From assembly GCA_959597175.1 (NCBI GenBank), contig CAUFXM010000001.1:62001-126000 (forward strand): a stretch of DNA of 64,000 bases. The letters run 5' to 3'. The notes beneath the pieces are model-generated. The model was not told where the DNA came from. It was given only the letters and a program-made list of their open reading frames with translations, and searched no databases. Below are positions 26,571-35,023 of the stretch, in pieces. The DNA comes from an uncultured Methanomassiliicoccales archaeon (GTDB taxonomy: Archaea; Thermoplasmatota; Thermoplasmata; Methanomassiliicoccales; Methanomethylophilaceae). The position numbers were made by a program, and so were the translations under genes. Positions within the stretch are counted from its first letter, which is position 1. Every line of letters begins with the position of its first letter.

Positions 26571-27004
26571 ACCGCGGCGGGATGCTGGCGATGATGGACG
26601 CCATGATCTTCATGGCCGTCATAGTCCTCGCTGTGTCCGTCACCGCATCCACGGTCATCCACACGCCGACCGACGAGAGGGACGCAGGAGACCTTCTGGA
26701 CTGCCTCCTGTCCTCCGAGGTGAGGATGTCAGATCTGTCTGCGGAGGGGGACGGTTCCATGGTCAGGACGTCCGACATGATGGCCCTGTATCTGGTGACC
26801 GGGGAGAGTCGGGTGGAAGACTATCTGACGGAGCTCCTGGAGGCGTTCTCGGCCGGAAGGCATTATCGTCTCACGATTGAGTTCGGGGGACTTTCGCGCA
26901 CCCTCGGGGGATGGGACGGGGAGCCGTCGGCATCAGTCAGCAGGACGGTGCCGGTGACGTCCGGAGGGGATCTCACGGTCACCCTGGCCCTGTATCCGTC
27001 ATGA
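26561..27004 (+). CDS. pilin-like secreted protein 2
   Basis: 147 residues. Basic leader RLNRGG then MLAMMDAMIFMAVIVLAVSV, a single hydrophobic helix with an embedded Asp, as in archaeal pilin-like N-termini. The rest is a small soluble domain with one Cys and a beta-rich C-terminus ([11 protein letters not shown]). It starts inside the 3' end of pilin-like 1, so the two are co-translated and probably form a pair. Its last 6 bp overlap the convergent apgM gene. Confidence 0.6.
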   Translation: MRLNRGGMLAMMDAMIFMAVIVLAVSVTASTVIHTPTDERDAGDLLDCLLSSEVRMSDLSAEGDGSMVRTSDMMALYLVTGESRVEDYLTELLEAFSAGRHYRLTIEFGGLSRTLGGWDGEPSASVSRTVPVTSGGDLTVTLALYPS

Positions 27005-28237
27005 CCCGTACTTCTCAGTGCGGTTCGCCAGGTCCATGGCTATCGGCACAATGTCCCTGCCGCGGATCCTGCCGAGGGATCCGCGGGAGCATCCGGTCTC
27101 ACTGAACTCGTTTGCGTTGTCGCGGACCATGTCGCGGGTGTAGATGGCTATCGGCACAGGGTCACCGCTGTGGTCCATGAGGATGCACGGGGTGCAGTGG
27201 TCGCATGTCAGGACCACGACGATGTCCTCGGGCATGTTGTGCCGTATGTAGTCGGCCATGTCATCCAGCCTCCTGACGGTCTCGCACTTCAGCTTGGCGT
27301 TACCGTCATGGCCGGCTATGTCCGGCGACTTGCAGTTCATCAGCACAAGGTCGTACTCCCTGAGAGCCTCCATGGCACACTGGGCTTTGATGATGTAGTC
27401 CGAGCCCAGGGACCCGTCGCAGTCGTCCGGCAGGGGGTATATGTCCAGGCCGCAGGCCTTGCATATCCCTTTGATCATGCCGACGCCGGCCACGCAGGTA
27501 GCCGATATCCCGTACTTCTCCGGGAACGGTTCTATGTGGGGGAAGCTCCCCGCGCCCCTCGGGACAAGGATGTTGGCGGGAAGGAGTCCGGCCGCCACCC
27601 TCTTCCTGTTCGTAGGATGGTTCTTGAGACGCTCGTAGCACTCCTCCATGAACCTGTTAACCACATCCGCGGTCAGGGCCGCCTCCTCGGTCAGCGGCTC
27701 CGCCATCTTCAGGTGGGTGTCCCCGCCCGGGTCCGGGTCCGTTATGTCCGGGCTGAGCCCGTCCCCTCTGAGCAGGAGGACGGCGCGATGCTCCGTGCTC
27801 TCCCTGACGTAGCACTCGACACCATCGAACTCAATGCCGTCCAGGGATTCGACGAGTTCAGTGGTCTCCGGCTCCCTGATCCTGCCGGCCCTGCGGTCGA
27901 CGATCTCAAGCGAGTCGTCCACCGTGGCGAAGTTGCATCTCAGCGCCACGTCCCCGGGCTGGATGTCCATCCCGATACCGAGGGCCTCGAACGGCCCCCT
28001 GCCGGTGTAGATGCTTTCCACGTCGTATCCCAGGATCGCCAGGTGGGCCGTGTCGCTCCCGGGGCGAACCCCCGGTGCGATGGGGTCGCAGAGGCCTCCC
28101 TGTCCATGGTCGAGGAACCAGTCCAGGTTCGGGGTGCGTATGTACTGCAGCGGGGTGAGCCCCCTCAGATCGGGGCAGGCGCGGTCGCCGAGACCGTCCA
28201 TCACGATTATCAGGATCTTCTTCTGGTTGGCCGGCAT
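26999..28237 (-). CDS. apgM: 2,3-bisphosphoglycerate-independent phosphoglycerate mutase, archaeal type
   Basis: 412 residues from the ATG at 28237; a longer open frame upstream covers another gene and is not coding. It belongs to the alkaline phosphatase superfamily: [12 protein letters not shown] with metal-ligand Asp, [17 protein letters not shown] with the catalytic Ser of the ApgM family, [16 protein letters not shown] and [11 protein letters not shown] with metal ligands. It interconverts 3- and 2-phosphoglycerate in glycolysis and gluconeogenesis. The box TTCTTAAC about 27 bp before the ATG indicates a leaderless transcript. Confidence 0.95.
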   Translation of the reverse strand: MPANQKKILIIVMDGLGDRACPDLRGLTPLQYIRTPNLDWFLDHGQGGLCDPIAPGVRPGSDTAHLAILGYDVESIYTGRGPFEALGIGMDIQPGDVALRCNFATVDDSLEIVDRRAGRIREPETTELVESLDGIEFDGVECYVRESTEHRAVLLLRGDGLSPDITDPDPGGDTHLKMAEPLTEEAALTADVVNRFMEECYERLKNHPTNRKRVAAGLLPANILVPRGAGSFPHIEPFPEKYGISATCVAGVGMIKGICKACGLDIYPLPDDCDGSLGSDYIIKAQCAMEALREYDLVLMNCKSPDIAGHDGNAKLKCETVRRLDDMADYIRHNMPEDIVVVLTCDHCTPCILMDHSGDPVPIAIYTRDMVRDNANEFSETGCSRGSLGRIRGRDIVPIAMDLANRTEKYGS

Positions 28238-28360
28238 ATCGGACGATAATCTCGCTCCTCCGTTAAGAACTTGGTCAGCGGTTTGACCAGGGGCCGGTCC
28301 GTCCGACCCATCTGATCCGCCCAACACTGGTTTTAAAGGATGGTCGGTATTCGAGTGGTC

Positions 28361-29134
28361 ATGTTCGCGGACGTCAACGGAATCAGGATGCATTATGGGG
28401 TCACGGGGTCCGGAGACCCGGTGGTCCTGATCGGTGGGTTCGGTGCGAACGCGGAGTTCTGGGATGGCGTCGCGTCCCTGCTGGACGGGTACACCGTGGT
28501 CACCTTCGACAACAGGGGTGTCGGCGAGACCGAGTATGGCGGACGGTTCTCCATCGACGACCTGGCCGATGACGTCGTCGCACTGATGGACCATCTGGGG
28601 ATCGCGAAGGCGCACGTCCTGGGATGGTCCATGGGCTCGCAGGTCGGCCAGTCCCTGGGCAGCAGGCATCCGGACCGTCTGAGGTCCCTTGTGCTCGTCT
28701 CCACCTATGCGAAGCGTCCGTCCAGGATGGGGTACATGCTCTCCTCCTTCACCCGCATGGCGGTCGAGGGGACCGCGCCCGTGGAATGTCTGGCGATCGC
28801 CGTGAACGCATTCTGCTTCACCGAGGACGTGTTCAGGGAGCTCGACGACGAGGGGAAGGAGTTCCCGATCCCCGAGAAGATCGAGGACCCCAGGGGTCTG
28901 ATGGACCAACTCGCAGCAATAGACGTCTACGATATGTCCGAGTCGGCATCGGGGATAAGCGTTCCGACCATGGTGGTCCACGGAGAGAAGGACATAATGG
29001 TCGAGCCGGAGGAGGGGGAGAAGGTGGCCGCCCTCATAGAGGGGAGCAGGCTCCTGCTCATCCCTTCCGCCGGTCACAACATACAGTTCGAATTGTACGC
29101 GGACGCCGTGAGGGCGTTCTTCGACTCCCACTGA
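28361..29134 (+). CDS. alpha/beta hydrolase
   Basis: 257 residues from ATG 28361 (MFADVNGIRMHYG). The frame is open to ATG 28340, but TTTTAAA (28331-28337) lies about 27 bp before 28361, so the later start fits a leaderless mRNA. Fold landmarks: VVLIGGFGANAEFW (oxyanion loop), FDNRGVGE, the nucleophile elbow GWSMGS, an acid near VVHGEKDIMV and the catalytic His in SAGHNIQ. It should hydrolyse an ester, lactone or related bond; the substrate is unknown. Convergent with the YkgJ-like gene, with no space between the two stops. Confidence 0.88.
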   Translation: MFADVNGIRMHYGVTGSGDPVVLIGGFGANAEFWDGVASLLDGYTVVTFDNRGVGETEYGGRFSIDDLADDVVALMDHLGIAKAHVLGWSMGSQVGQSLGSRHPDRLRSLVLVSTYAKRPSRMGYMLSSFTRMAVEGTAPVECLAIAVNAFCFTEDVFRELDDEGKEFPIPEKIEDPRGLMDQLAAIDVYDMSESASGISVPTMVVHGEKDIMVEPEEGEKVAALIEGSRLLLIPSAGHNIQFELYADAVRAFFDSH

Positions 29135-29656
29135 TCACATCGGGACGACGTCCTTCCTGCCCTCCGCCACACGCTGGGCGATGTCCGCCTTGATCTCGCG
29201 GGTGCAGGGCCAGCTGTCGTCCATGTAGGATATCAGGTCCAGGATGTCCGCGTCGGGGTTGGTCAGCGCGAGGTACACCCTCGACATGAACATGGAGACC
29301 CCGTATGGGAAGTCGTCGCATATCTGCGGCCTGTCCTTCCAGATGGTGCACCTGTTGTCCTTCCCCAGGAAGGCGCAGGGATTGGTCCTCTTGAAGAGGA
29401 ACCTTCCGTCCGACGTCTGGACCAGGTAGTCCTTCATGAACTGGTAGAGGGGTATCCCTGCGGCCGTGGAGACCCTGTCGATCTCCTCCGGCCTGACCAC
29501 GATGTAGGGCTGGTGACAGCACCTCCCGCACATCTCGCAGGGGGACCTGTCGCGGTACGACATGCATATGCCGTAGGCGATGTCCAGGTTGTGCTCCATC
29601 TCGGGGGAGATGGATCCCAGCCCCTCGAGGATGTACTTCCCGCGATATACCGCCAT
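29135..29656 (-). CDS. YkgJ-type cysteine-cluster protein
   Basis: 173 residues from ATG 29656. The cysteine cluster is CEMCGRCCHQP, followed by NPCAFLGKDNRCTIWKDRPQIC, the spaced pattern of the zinc/iron-chelating YkgJ family (CxxCCxx...C...C...RP..C). Biochemical function in the family is poorly known; metal binding is likely. The ATG overlaps the stop of the zinc-ribbon gene upstream (TGATG), so the pair is coupled. The open frame extends to 30091 in another gene's shadow and that part is not coding. Confidence 0.82.
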   Translation of the reverse strand: MAVYRGKYILEGLGSISPEMEHNLDIAYGICMSYRDRSPCEMCGRCCHQPYIVVRPEEIDRVSTAAGIPLYQFMKDYLVQTSDGRFLFKRTNPCAFLGKDNRCTIWKDRPQICDDFPYGVSMFMSRVYLALTNPDADILDLISYMDDSWPCTREIKADIAQRVAEGRKDVVPM

Positions 29657-30012
29657 CAGAACACTCCGGCGACGACGGCGAGACCGGCGATGAAACCGAA
29701 CACGCTGAGGACTGTGCCCAGTGCGGCCAGCGCCATGCACAAGGACTTGTTGTCGGGGTTGAGGTACCTGGGCAGGTTCACGGAGTAGCTCCCGAGAACC
29801 AGGCCCACGGCCCCCAGCAGGATGGCCCCTATCTCGGCCCCGTCGATGAACGCCAGGGCTATGGCGGCTATGCCCACTACGAGCGCGACGGCAGCGAAGG
29901 CCAGCGGGTTGCGCTCCTTGGGGGCCTTGAAGGGCTGGTCCAGCCTCCAGTCGCACTCCTCGCAGTAGAGGGTGTCGGGGGGATTGTCGTATCCGCACTT
30001 TGGACAGCGCAT
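29656..30012 (-). CDS. zinc-ribbon membrane protein
   Basis: 118 residues. A zinc ribbon MRCPKCGYDN...YCEECDWRL occupies residues 1-24 and is followed by three hydrophobic helices (about 37-55, 60-78 and 95-117). The ribbon faces the cytoplasm if the basic linker KAPKER follows the positive-inside rule. This is a common archaeal architecture without a known function. It is translationally coupled to the YkgJ-like gene, and the methyltransferase gene ends 9 bp upstream, so three genes may share a transcript. Confidence 0.75.
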   Translation of the reverse strand: MRCPKCGYDNPPDTLYCEECDWRLDQPFKAPKERNPLAFAAVALVVGIAAIALAFIDGAEIGAILLGAVGLVLGSYSVNLPRYLNPDNKSLCMALAALGTVLSVFGFIAGLAVVAGVF

Positions 30013-30021
30013 GATGGCTGA

Positions 30022-30648
30022 TTATGCACCGTTCAGATAAAAATGACGGTGCCGTCGTCCGTCGGTCGCCGCTGGTTTCCTGAGCAGGCACTCCGCTCTG
30101 GAGCGGACGGTGCCGAACCGGGTGCGCTCGTCCACCCTCCTGGCGTAATCGGTCTCCATCGAACGGAAGTGCCTGGTTATGCCGTCTGGATTGCGGTGGA
30201 CGTACCTGATGCCGTCGCCCGAACGGGATCCGGACCGCATGTCCTCGGGGGTGAACGACCTGATGAAGAGGTATCCTCCCGGCCTCAGGACCCTGACCAT
30301 CTCGTCCGAGGCCCTGGGCATGTCGGTCTCGTCGATGTGCTCAAGCACGTGGACTGCGGTGACGTAGTCGAAGCTGCCGTCCTGGAACGGCAGGTCCAGC
30401 AGGTCCGCCCTCTCGAACCTGGCGGAGCCCCCGAAGGAGTCCTCGCACAGTCCGACCGCGTTCGCGGAGAAATCGATCCCCGTGACGTCGTAGCCCATGT
30501 CGATCAGGGTCGACACGGTCTTCCCGTTGCCGCAGCCGAGGTCCAACGCCTTCCCTTCCCCGCCCAAGGGGTCCGGCACCCTGGAGTTGCCCCTCCAGGC
30601 CCTGCCGTTGGCCGCGTAGAAACCGTCCCAGAGGTCCTCCTGCTCCAT
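30022..30648 (-). CDS. class I SAM-dependent methyltransferase
   Basis: 208 residues. Motif I is ALDLGCGNGKTV, motif II ends in GIDFSANAV, and post-motif sequences FERADLLDLPF, VLEHIDE and LRPGGYLFI are those of the Methyltransf_11 group. The C-terminus is basic. The substrate is not predictable. GAATTAAGC about 27 bp before the ATG gives a leaderless transcript. The stop is TAA, which is rare in this window. Confidence 0.88.
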   Translation of the reverse strand: MEQEDLWDGFYAANGRAWRGNSRVPDPLGGEGKALDLGCGNGKTVSTLIDMGYDVTGIDFSANAVGLCEDSFGGSARFERADLLDLPFQDGSFDYVTAVHVLEHIDETDMPRASDEMVRVLRPGGYLFIRSFTPEDMRSGSRSGDGIRYVHRNPDGITRHFRSMETDYARRVDERTRFGTVRSRAECLLRKPAATDGRRHRHFYLNGA

Positions 30649-30742
30649 GTCGCCTGGGATGCGCTATGGGCTTAATTCGTTTTCGCGCCCGCGCCTTCTT
30701 TAATAGGAGGAAGTGATAGACGGGTGCATAAAGGGGACGACC

Positions 30743-32038
30743 ATGTACTGGAACCCGAAGATAGAATGCATGCCTAAGGAGGAGCTCAAGGCCCTCCAGT
30801 ACCGCGAGCTCAAGCAGCTCGTCAACAACCTATACTCGTTCAACAGATTCTACCACGACAGGATGGTGGAGCACAAGGTGCATCCCGACGACATCACCTG
30901 TCTGAAGGACATCTCCAAGCTCCCGTTCATGTACAAGCAGGATCTGCGTGACAACTACCCCACGAAGATGTTCACCGTTCCCAACAACGAGATCGTGAGG
31001 TACCATGTCTCGTCGGGAACCACCGGGAAGCCCACCCTCGTGGGATACACCCAGAACGACCTGGAGTACTGGACCGAGGCCCTGGCCAGGTCCTTCACGT
31101 CCATCGGCATCGGGCCCGACGATACCATGCAGGTGTCCTACGGGTACGGGCTCTTCACCGGAGGGCTCGGGGCCCACTACGGTGCGGAGAGGGTCGGGGC
31201 GACCGTCCTACCCGCGAGCACCGGCAACACCGAGAGGCAGGTGGAGCTGATCCAGGACCTCGGGGTGACCGCTATAGCCTGCACTCCCTCCTATCTTATC
31301 CATCTGCTTGACACCGCCCGCGCCATGGGGGTCGACATCCAGAGGGACACCAAGCTCAGGAAGGCGGTGCTGGGTGCCGAACCCTGGTCAGAGAGCATGA
31401 GGCAGCACATCGAGAGCTACGGCATCAGGGCCTACGACATCTACGGCACCTCCGAGCAGGCCGGACCCATGTTCACCGAGTGCGAGGAGCGCAACGGGAT
31501 CCACATCTGCGGGGACATCATGTACGTGGAGATCATCGACCCTGACTCCGGAGAGGTTCTGGAGGAGGGGGAGAAGGGCGAGATGGTCGTCACGATGCTG
31601 AAGAAGGAGGCCATGCCCATGATCAGGTACAGGATCAAGGACGTCACCATGCTCATGGAGGGCGAGTGCGCCTGCGGAAGGACCTCCCCCAGGATCGCCA
31701 GGATCTCCGGCAGGACCGACGACATGCTCATCGTCCGCGGTATCAACGTGTTCCCGTCCCAGATCGAGTACACGCTCCTCCAGATACCAGAGGTCGGCGA
31801 CCAGTACATGATCTACGTCACCAGGGAGGGCGCCCTGGACGAGATGACCGTCCAGGTGGAGATCAGGCCCGAGGCCTTCACCGACAAGCTGGAGGACATG
31901 GTGGCCCTCCGCGGACGCATCGAGGCCGCTCTTAAGAAATACCTCAACATCGCTGTCAAGGTGGAACTCAAGGCCCCCGGAGAGCTGCCCAGGTTCACGG
32001 GCAAGGCCAAGAGGGTCGTGGACACGAGGGTGATCTGA
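30743..32038 (+). CDS. paaK: phenylacetate-CoA ligase family protein (aryl-CoA ligase 1)
   Basis: 431 residues from ATG 30743 (MYWNPKIECMPKEEL), preceded by AAGGGGA as ribosome binding site; a further-upstream start at 30713 is less likely. AMP-binding motifs: VSSGTTGKPTLVGY, YGTSEQAGP and GRTDDMLIVRGINVFP. PaaK enzymes form phenylacetyl-CoA (or related aryl-CoA) from the acid, ATP and CoA. In methanogens the aryl-CoA can be carboxylated by Ior to make aromatic amino acids. The gene is coupled to an ACT-domain protein (TGATG), a combination widespread in archaea. CTTTAATA near 30697 is a TATA candidate. Confidence 0.93.
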   Translation: MYWNPKIECMPKEELKALQYRELKQLVNNLYSFNRFYHDRMVEHKVHPDDITCLKDISKLPFMYKQDLRDNYPTKMFTVPNNEIVRYHVSSGTTGKPTLVGYTQNDLEYWTEALARSFTSIGIGPDDTMQVSYGYGLFTGGLGAHYGAERVGATVLPASTGNTERQVELIQDLGVTAIACTPSYLIHLLDTARAMGVDIQRDTKLRKAVLGAEPWSESMRQHIESYGIRAYDIYGTSEQAGPMFTECEERNGIHICGDIMYVEIIDPDSGEVLEEGEKGEMVVTMLKKEAMPMIRYRIKDVTMLMEGECACGRTSPRIARISGRTDDMLIVRGINVFPSQIEYTLLQIPEVGDQYMIYVTREGALDEMTVQVEIRPEAFTDKLEDMVALRGRIEAALKKYLNIAVKVELKAPGELPRFTGKAKRVVDTRVI

Positions 32039-32463
32039 TGGACGACAACATAATCACACAGCTTTCGATTTTCGTGAACAACGAGCCGGGCCGCCTGGCC
32101 CAGATAGCCTCCGTCCTCAGGGAGTGCCACATCAACATGAGGGCCTTCAACCTGGCCGAGTCCACCGAGTTCGGCATACTCAGGGCGATAGTCGAGAACC
32201 CCGACGAGGCCTACGAGAAGCTGAAGTCCACCGGCGTCATCGTCAAGAAGACCGATGTGATTGGTGTCATCATCCAGGACACCCCCGGCTCCCTGATCCA
32301 GGCGGCCGACATCCTCGGTCAGGCCGGGATCAACATCGAGTATGGCTACGCCTACACCGGAAGGCAGGCCGCCGCGTTCTTCGTCAGGGTCGACGACCCG
32401 GAGAGGGCGGTGGAGGTGCTCAAGGACGCCGGCATCAGGCTCATCTTCGACTCGGAGATCTGA
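32038..32463 (+). CDS. tandem ACT-domain protein
   Basis: 141 residues made of two ACT domains: residues about 5-65 (LSIFVNNEPGRLAQIASVL) and 73-138 (GVIIQDTPGSLIQAADIL). ACT domains bind amino acids at dimer interfaces. Its start shares one base with the paaK stop, so it should regulate or stabilise that ligase, probably in response to an aromatic amino acid (inference). No enzyme domain is attached. Confidence 0.9.
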   Translation: MDDNIITQLSIFVNNEPGRLAQIASVLRECHINMRAFNLAESTEFGILRAIVENPDEAYEKLKSTGVIVKKTDVIGVIIQDTPGSLIQAADILGQAGINIEYGYAYTGRQAAAFFVRVDDPERAVEVLKDAGIRLIFDSEI

Positions 32464-32468
32464 GGACC

Positions 32469-33431
32469 ATGGGCAACCTGAACATCGCCGTCCTCGGCGC
32501 CAAGGACTACGCGTCCAAGATCGGCAAGAAGGGGACGGTGACGGACATGACGTTCTACGATCACAAGTCGGGGACGGACTCCTTCACGCTCATCGAGCCG
32601 TCGAAGTACCCGGAGAAGCTGTCCTCGCTGTTCTACTCCGTCGCGATGTCGGAGTTCGCCATCCTGGTAGTGGACAAGATCGACTCCTTCCTGGGTGAGA
32701 CCATAGTCATGACCGACTCTCTGGGCATAGACAGGGGCTGGATCATCCTGCAGAACTACATCCAGCCGGAGCAGCTGAAGCCTCTTCTGGCTGGGACATC
32801 CCTCGAAGGGTACGAGTACCGCGAGGACGACCCCATCAAGCTGAGGGAGGAGCTCATTGCTTTGGCCAAGGCCGAGGGGAAGAAGGCCGGGGAGGGGACC
32901 TGCGGGTCCTGCCCGGTGGACAGCCACTTCAACGTCAAGGGCGTGGGGACCGTCATCCTCGGCTCCGTCATAGACGGGTACTTCAGGAAGCACGACAAGA
33001 TGACCGTGTTCCCGATCAAGAGGGAGGTCATCCTCAAGTCCATCCAGAAGCACGACCTGGACGCAGACGACGGCGTCAAGGGGGACCATGTGGGACTGGC
33101 GCTCCGCGGCATCGAGTCCGACGAGCTGGACAGGGGGTACGTGGTCACCACCGACCCGTCCGTGAAGATGTCCAGGAAGGTCGAGGGGCAGGTGTCACTG
33201 GTGAAGTACTGGCCCTCGCCTCTGAAGGAGGGAATGGTCCTGCACATCGGCCACTGGATGCAGATGGTGCCCTGCAGGGTCACCTCGGTGGACGACGGCT
33301 CCGACTTCAGGTCCGCCAAGGTGGTGTTCGAGCTCGAATCGGACATGATCCACAAGCCTGGGGACAGGGCCATCATCATGTATCTCGAGGGCGGGAAACT
33401 CAGGGTCGCAGGGTCGATCGTCCTCCCGTGA
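32469..33431 (+). CDS. EF-Tu/SelB-like protein with degenerate GTPase domain
   Basis: 320 residues from ATG 32469. The region from about residue 145 fits elongation-factor domains 2 and 3: SHFNVKGVGTVILGSVIDG, IKREVILKSIQKHD, GDHVGLALRGIES. The N-terminal 125 residues take the place of the G domain, but the P-loop GxxxxGK[ST], DxxG and NKxD motifs are not recognisable (GAKDYASKIGKKGT; TLIEPSKYPEK). GTP hydrolysis is therefore unlikely. Such EF-1A/SelB paralogues occur in methanogen genomes; their role is not known to me. It lies 5 bp after the ACT gene, in the same operon, and is followed by a strong hairpin. Confidence 0.75.
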   Translation: MGNLNIAVLGAKDYASKIGKKGTVTDMTFYDHKSGTDSFTLIEPSKYPEKLSSLFYSVAMSEFAILVVDKIDSFLGETIVMTDSLGIDRGWIILQNYIQPEQLKPLLAGTSLEGYEYREDDPIKLREELIALAKAEGKKAGEGTCGSCPVDSHFNVKGVGTVILGSVIDGYFRKHDKMTVFPIKREVILKSIQKHDLDADDGVKGDHVGLALRGIESDELDRGYVVTTDPSVKMSRKVEGQVSLVKYWPSPLKEGMVLHIGHWMQMVPCRVTSVDDGSDFRSAKVVFELESDMIHKPGDRAIIMYLEGGKLRVAGSIVLP

Positions 33432-33437
33432 GAAACT

Positions 33438-33459
33438 GGTGGGGGTCTCCCCCGCCACC
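33438..33459 (+). terminator. terminator of the paaK-ACT-EF operon
   Basis: A GGTGGGGG/CCCCGCCACC stem with one bulge and a 4-nt loop, followed by a T-rich stretch (TTTGTTTTATCTTT), lies right after the stop. It lies between convergent genes and may work for both. Confidence 0.65.
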
Positions 33460-33479
33460 TTTGTTTTATCTTTGGTTCT

Positions 33480-34124
33480 TCAAGAGGTCTCCGGCTGGGA
33501 GACCGAGACGGTCACGTCCTTCTCGTAGACGACGCGCTCGATCCCCAGGAGGCCCTGCCTGTCGAAGGATAAGGAGATATGGAACGTCAGGGTCCCTGTA
33601 GAATTCTCGGTGACGAACACCTGCTCGGCCCCGAATATGTACGGCGACCAGTCGCCGAGACCGACTCCCTCCGGCAAGGCCCATACGGCCTCGTACCGAT
33701 CCTCCACGAGGGAGGAGGCGTTGATCACCTCCAGATAGCCCCCGCCCATGTTGCTGGTCCTGTACTGGCTGGTGTTGGGATCCGAGGTCATCAGCAGCAT
33801 CCCGTCCCCCTCGACGGAGAGACGGTAGGAGGAGAAATGATACCCATCAGGCAGGGCGGAGGTGAATCCGCTCCGGGCGGTGATGACATTCTGCTCGATG
33901 ACGCCGACCACGTCCCATTAGAGGGTTGCGGTGAAGGTGCATGCGGTCCCGTCGGGGAGATGGAACTCGGCCATCACCCTCTCGGTGTCTGAGTCGCCGG
34001 AGCCGAAGCTGTCGGTACCCAGGTAGACCGTTTCCGAGGTGACGTTGCTGGAGGCGACCGCCACGGCGGTGAATGCGACCATGGCGGCCACGATGACTGC
34101 GAAGACAGCGAGACCTCTGTTCAT
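33480..34124 (-). pseudogene. secreted protein interrupted by an in-frame TAA
   Basis: A signal peptide (MNRGLAVFAVIVAAMVAFTA, start 34124) leads into SSNVTSETVYLGTDSFG and HLPDGTACTFTATL, then a TAA at 33918-33920. The same frame continues without another stop as WDVVGVIEQNV...ALPDGYHFSSYRLS for about 145 codons to a TGA at 33480, with protein-like Ser/Thr/Val-rich composition. One nonsense change in a roughly 215-codon gene explains this best. A separate downstream gene would have to start at GTG or ATG without a signal peptide, which is unlikely. TTTATAAA (about 34146-34153) lies 25 bp before the ATG, so the promoter is intact. Family unknown. Confidence 0.6.
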
Positions 34125-34228
34125 GATGATTGAATTCCTTGTCCGTTTATAAATGGAGATGTGGGTCGATGTCAAGCCAGCATTTCCGTACCGTGTCGGT
34201 TTAAATCGATAGGAATCTATATCGTCCC

Positions 34229-34930
34229 ATGGACGAATCTGATGCGAAATCCGAGACCCCGAGAGTGGATGACGACGTCGCCGAGGAGCTCAGCCTGAAG
34301 GACATCTCCTCCTGGGAGCGCATCGTAGCCATCGAGAAGACGCCGGAACGCATCGCCCTGAGGAAGAGGGCAATAGCGATGGCCTACATCTCATCGATTA
34401 TCACCATCGTGTTCCTGCTGGCATGGAGCACAGACTACTACGTGCACTTCCATACCGGCAACGAGATCGTGGACTCGATAGTGAATCCCGTGCAGACGGG
34501 GATCTCCTATTTTGACGTCTACAGCATCTCTAGCAATACCATCCTGATGGTGGCATTCGTCCTGGCGATGATCTTATCCATCCTCGGATTCCTCTCGCCG
34601 ATGTACTCGGGATGCGGAGGGATCTTCGCGATGCTGGTTGCTAGCCAGTCGTTCTCCTTCGAAGGGACGTACCAGATGAACTCCCTGGTCTCCCTGGATG
34701 CGGAGTACATCATGACGGATCCGGTCAACATGGTGGTGTCCTTCATCATCCCGCTGGTAACGATGCTGCTGGGGTTGACCTCTACCTGCCTTATGGGCAA
34801 ATCCATCTCCCGCAACATGAGCGTCCGGGACAACAACACCGGCATCCCGTGGCTGGGCCTGAAGTACATGACGGACAAGTGGAACATCGTGGCCCGCAGG
34901 AGGCCCAGGAAGGAGAGGAAGGAGTCCTGA
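34229..34930 (+). CDS. membrane protein with acidic N-terminus, hypothetical
   Basis: 233 residues. The first 48 are acidic and hydrophilic, then hydrophobic helices lie at about 50-66, 100-120, 124-140 and 165-190, with a very basic tail (RRRPRKERKES). I recognise no domain. GGTTTAAAT about 28 bp before the ATG marks a leaderless promoter. It precedes the second paaK gene by 93 bp, but that gene has its own TATA box. Confidence 0.65.
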   Translation: MDESDAKSETPRVDDDVAEELSLKDISSWERIVAIEKTPERIALRKRAIAMAYISSIITIVFLLAWSTDYYVHFHTGNEIVDSIVNPVQTGISYFDVYSISSNTILMVAFVLAMILSILGFLSPMYSGCGGIFAMLVASQSFSFEGTYQMNSLVSLDAEYIMTDPVNMVVSFIIPLVTMLLGLTSTCLMGKSISRNMSVRDNNTGIPWLGLKYMTDKWNIVARRRPRKERKES

Positions 34931-34952
34931 ACCCTTCTCCGCTTCAACGAAG

Positions 34953-35003
34953 TATAAATACAGGCACCGATAACTGGTGCTCAGCCGTGCTACCTGATAG
35001 CAC
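34953..35003 (+). promoter_or_regulatory. paaK2 promoter with two inverted repeats
   Basis: TATAAATA (34953-34960) would start transcription near 34982. GCACC/GGTGC (34964-34968 and 34976-34980) lies between TATA and start site, where a repressor would bind. GTGCTA/TAGCAC (34987-34992 and 34998-35003) lies just downstream and could be a second operator or a leader hairpin. Confidence 0.45.
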
Positions 35004-35023
35004 GTATCAAGCTGGTGTTCACG

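Noticed and set aside
33918..33920. Pyrrolysine read-through
   Set aside because: The stop is TAA; pyrrolysine is inserted at TAG.
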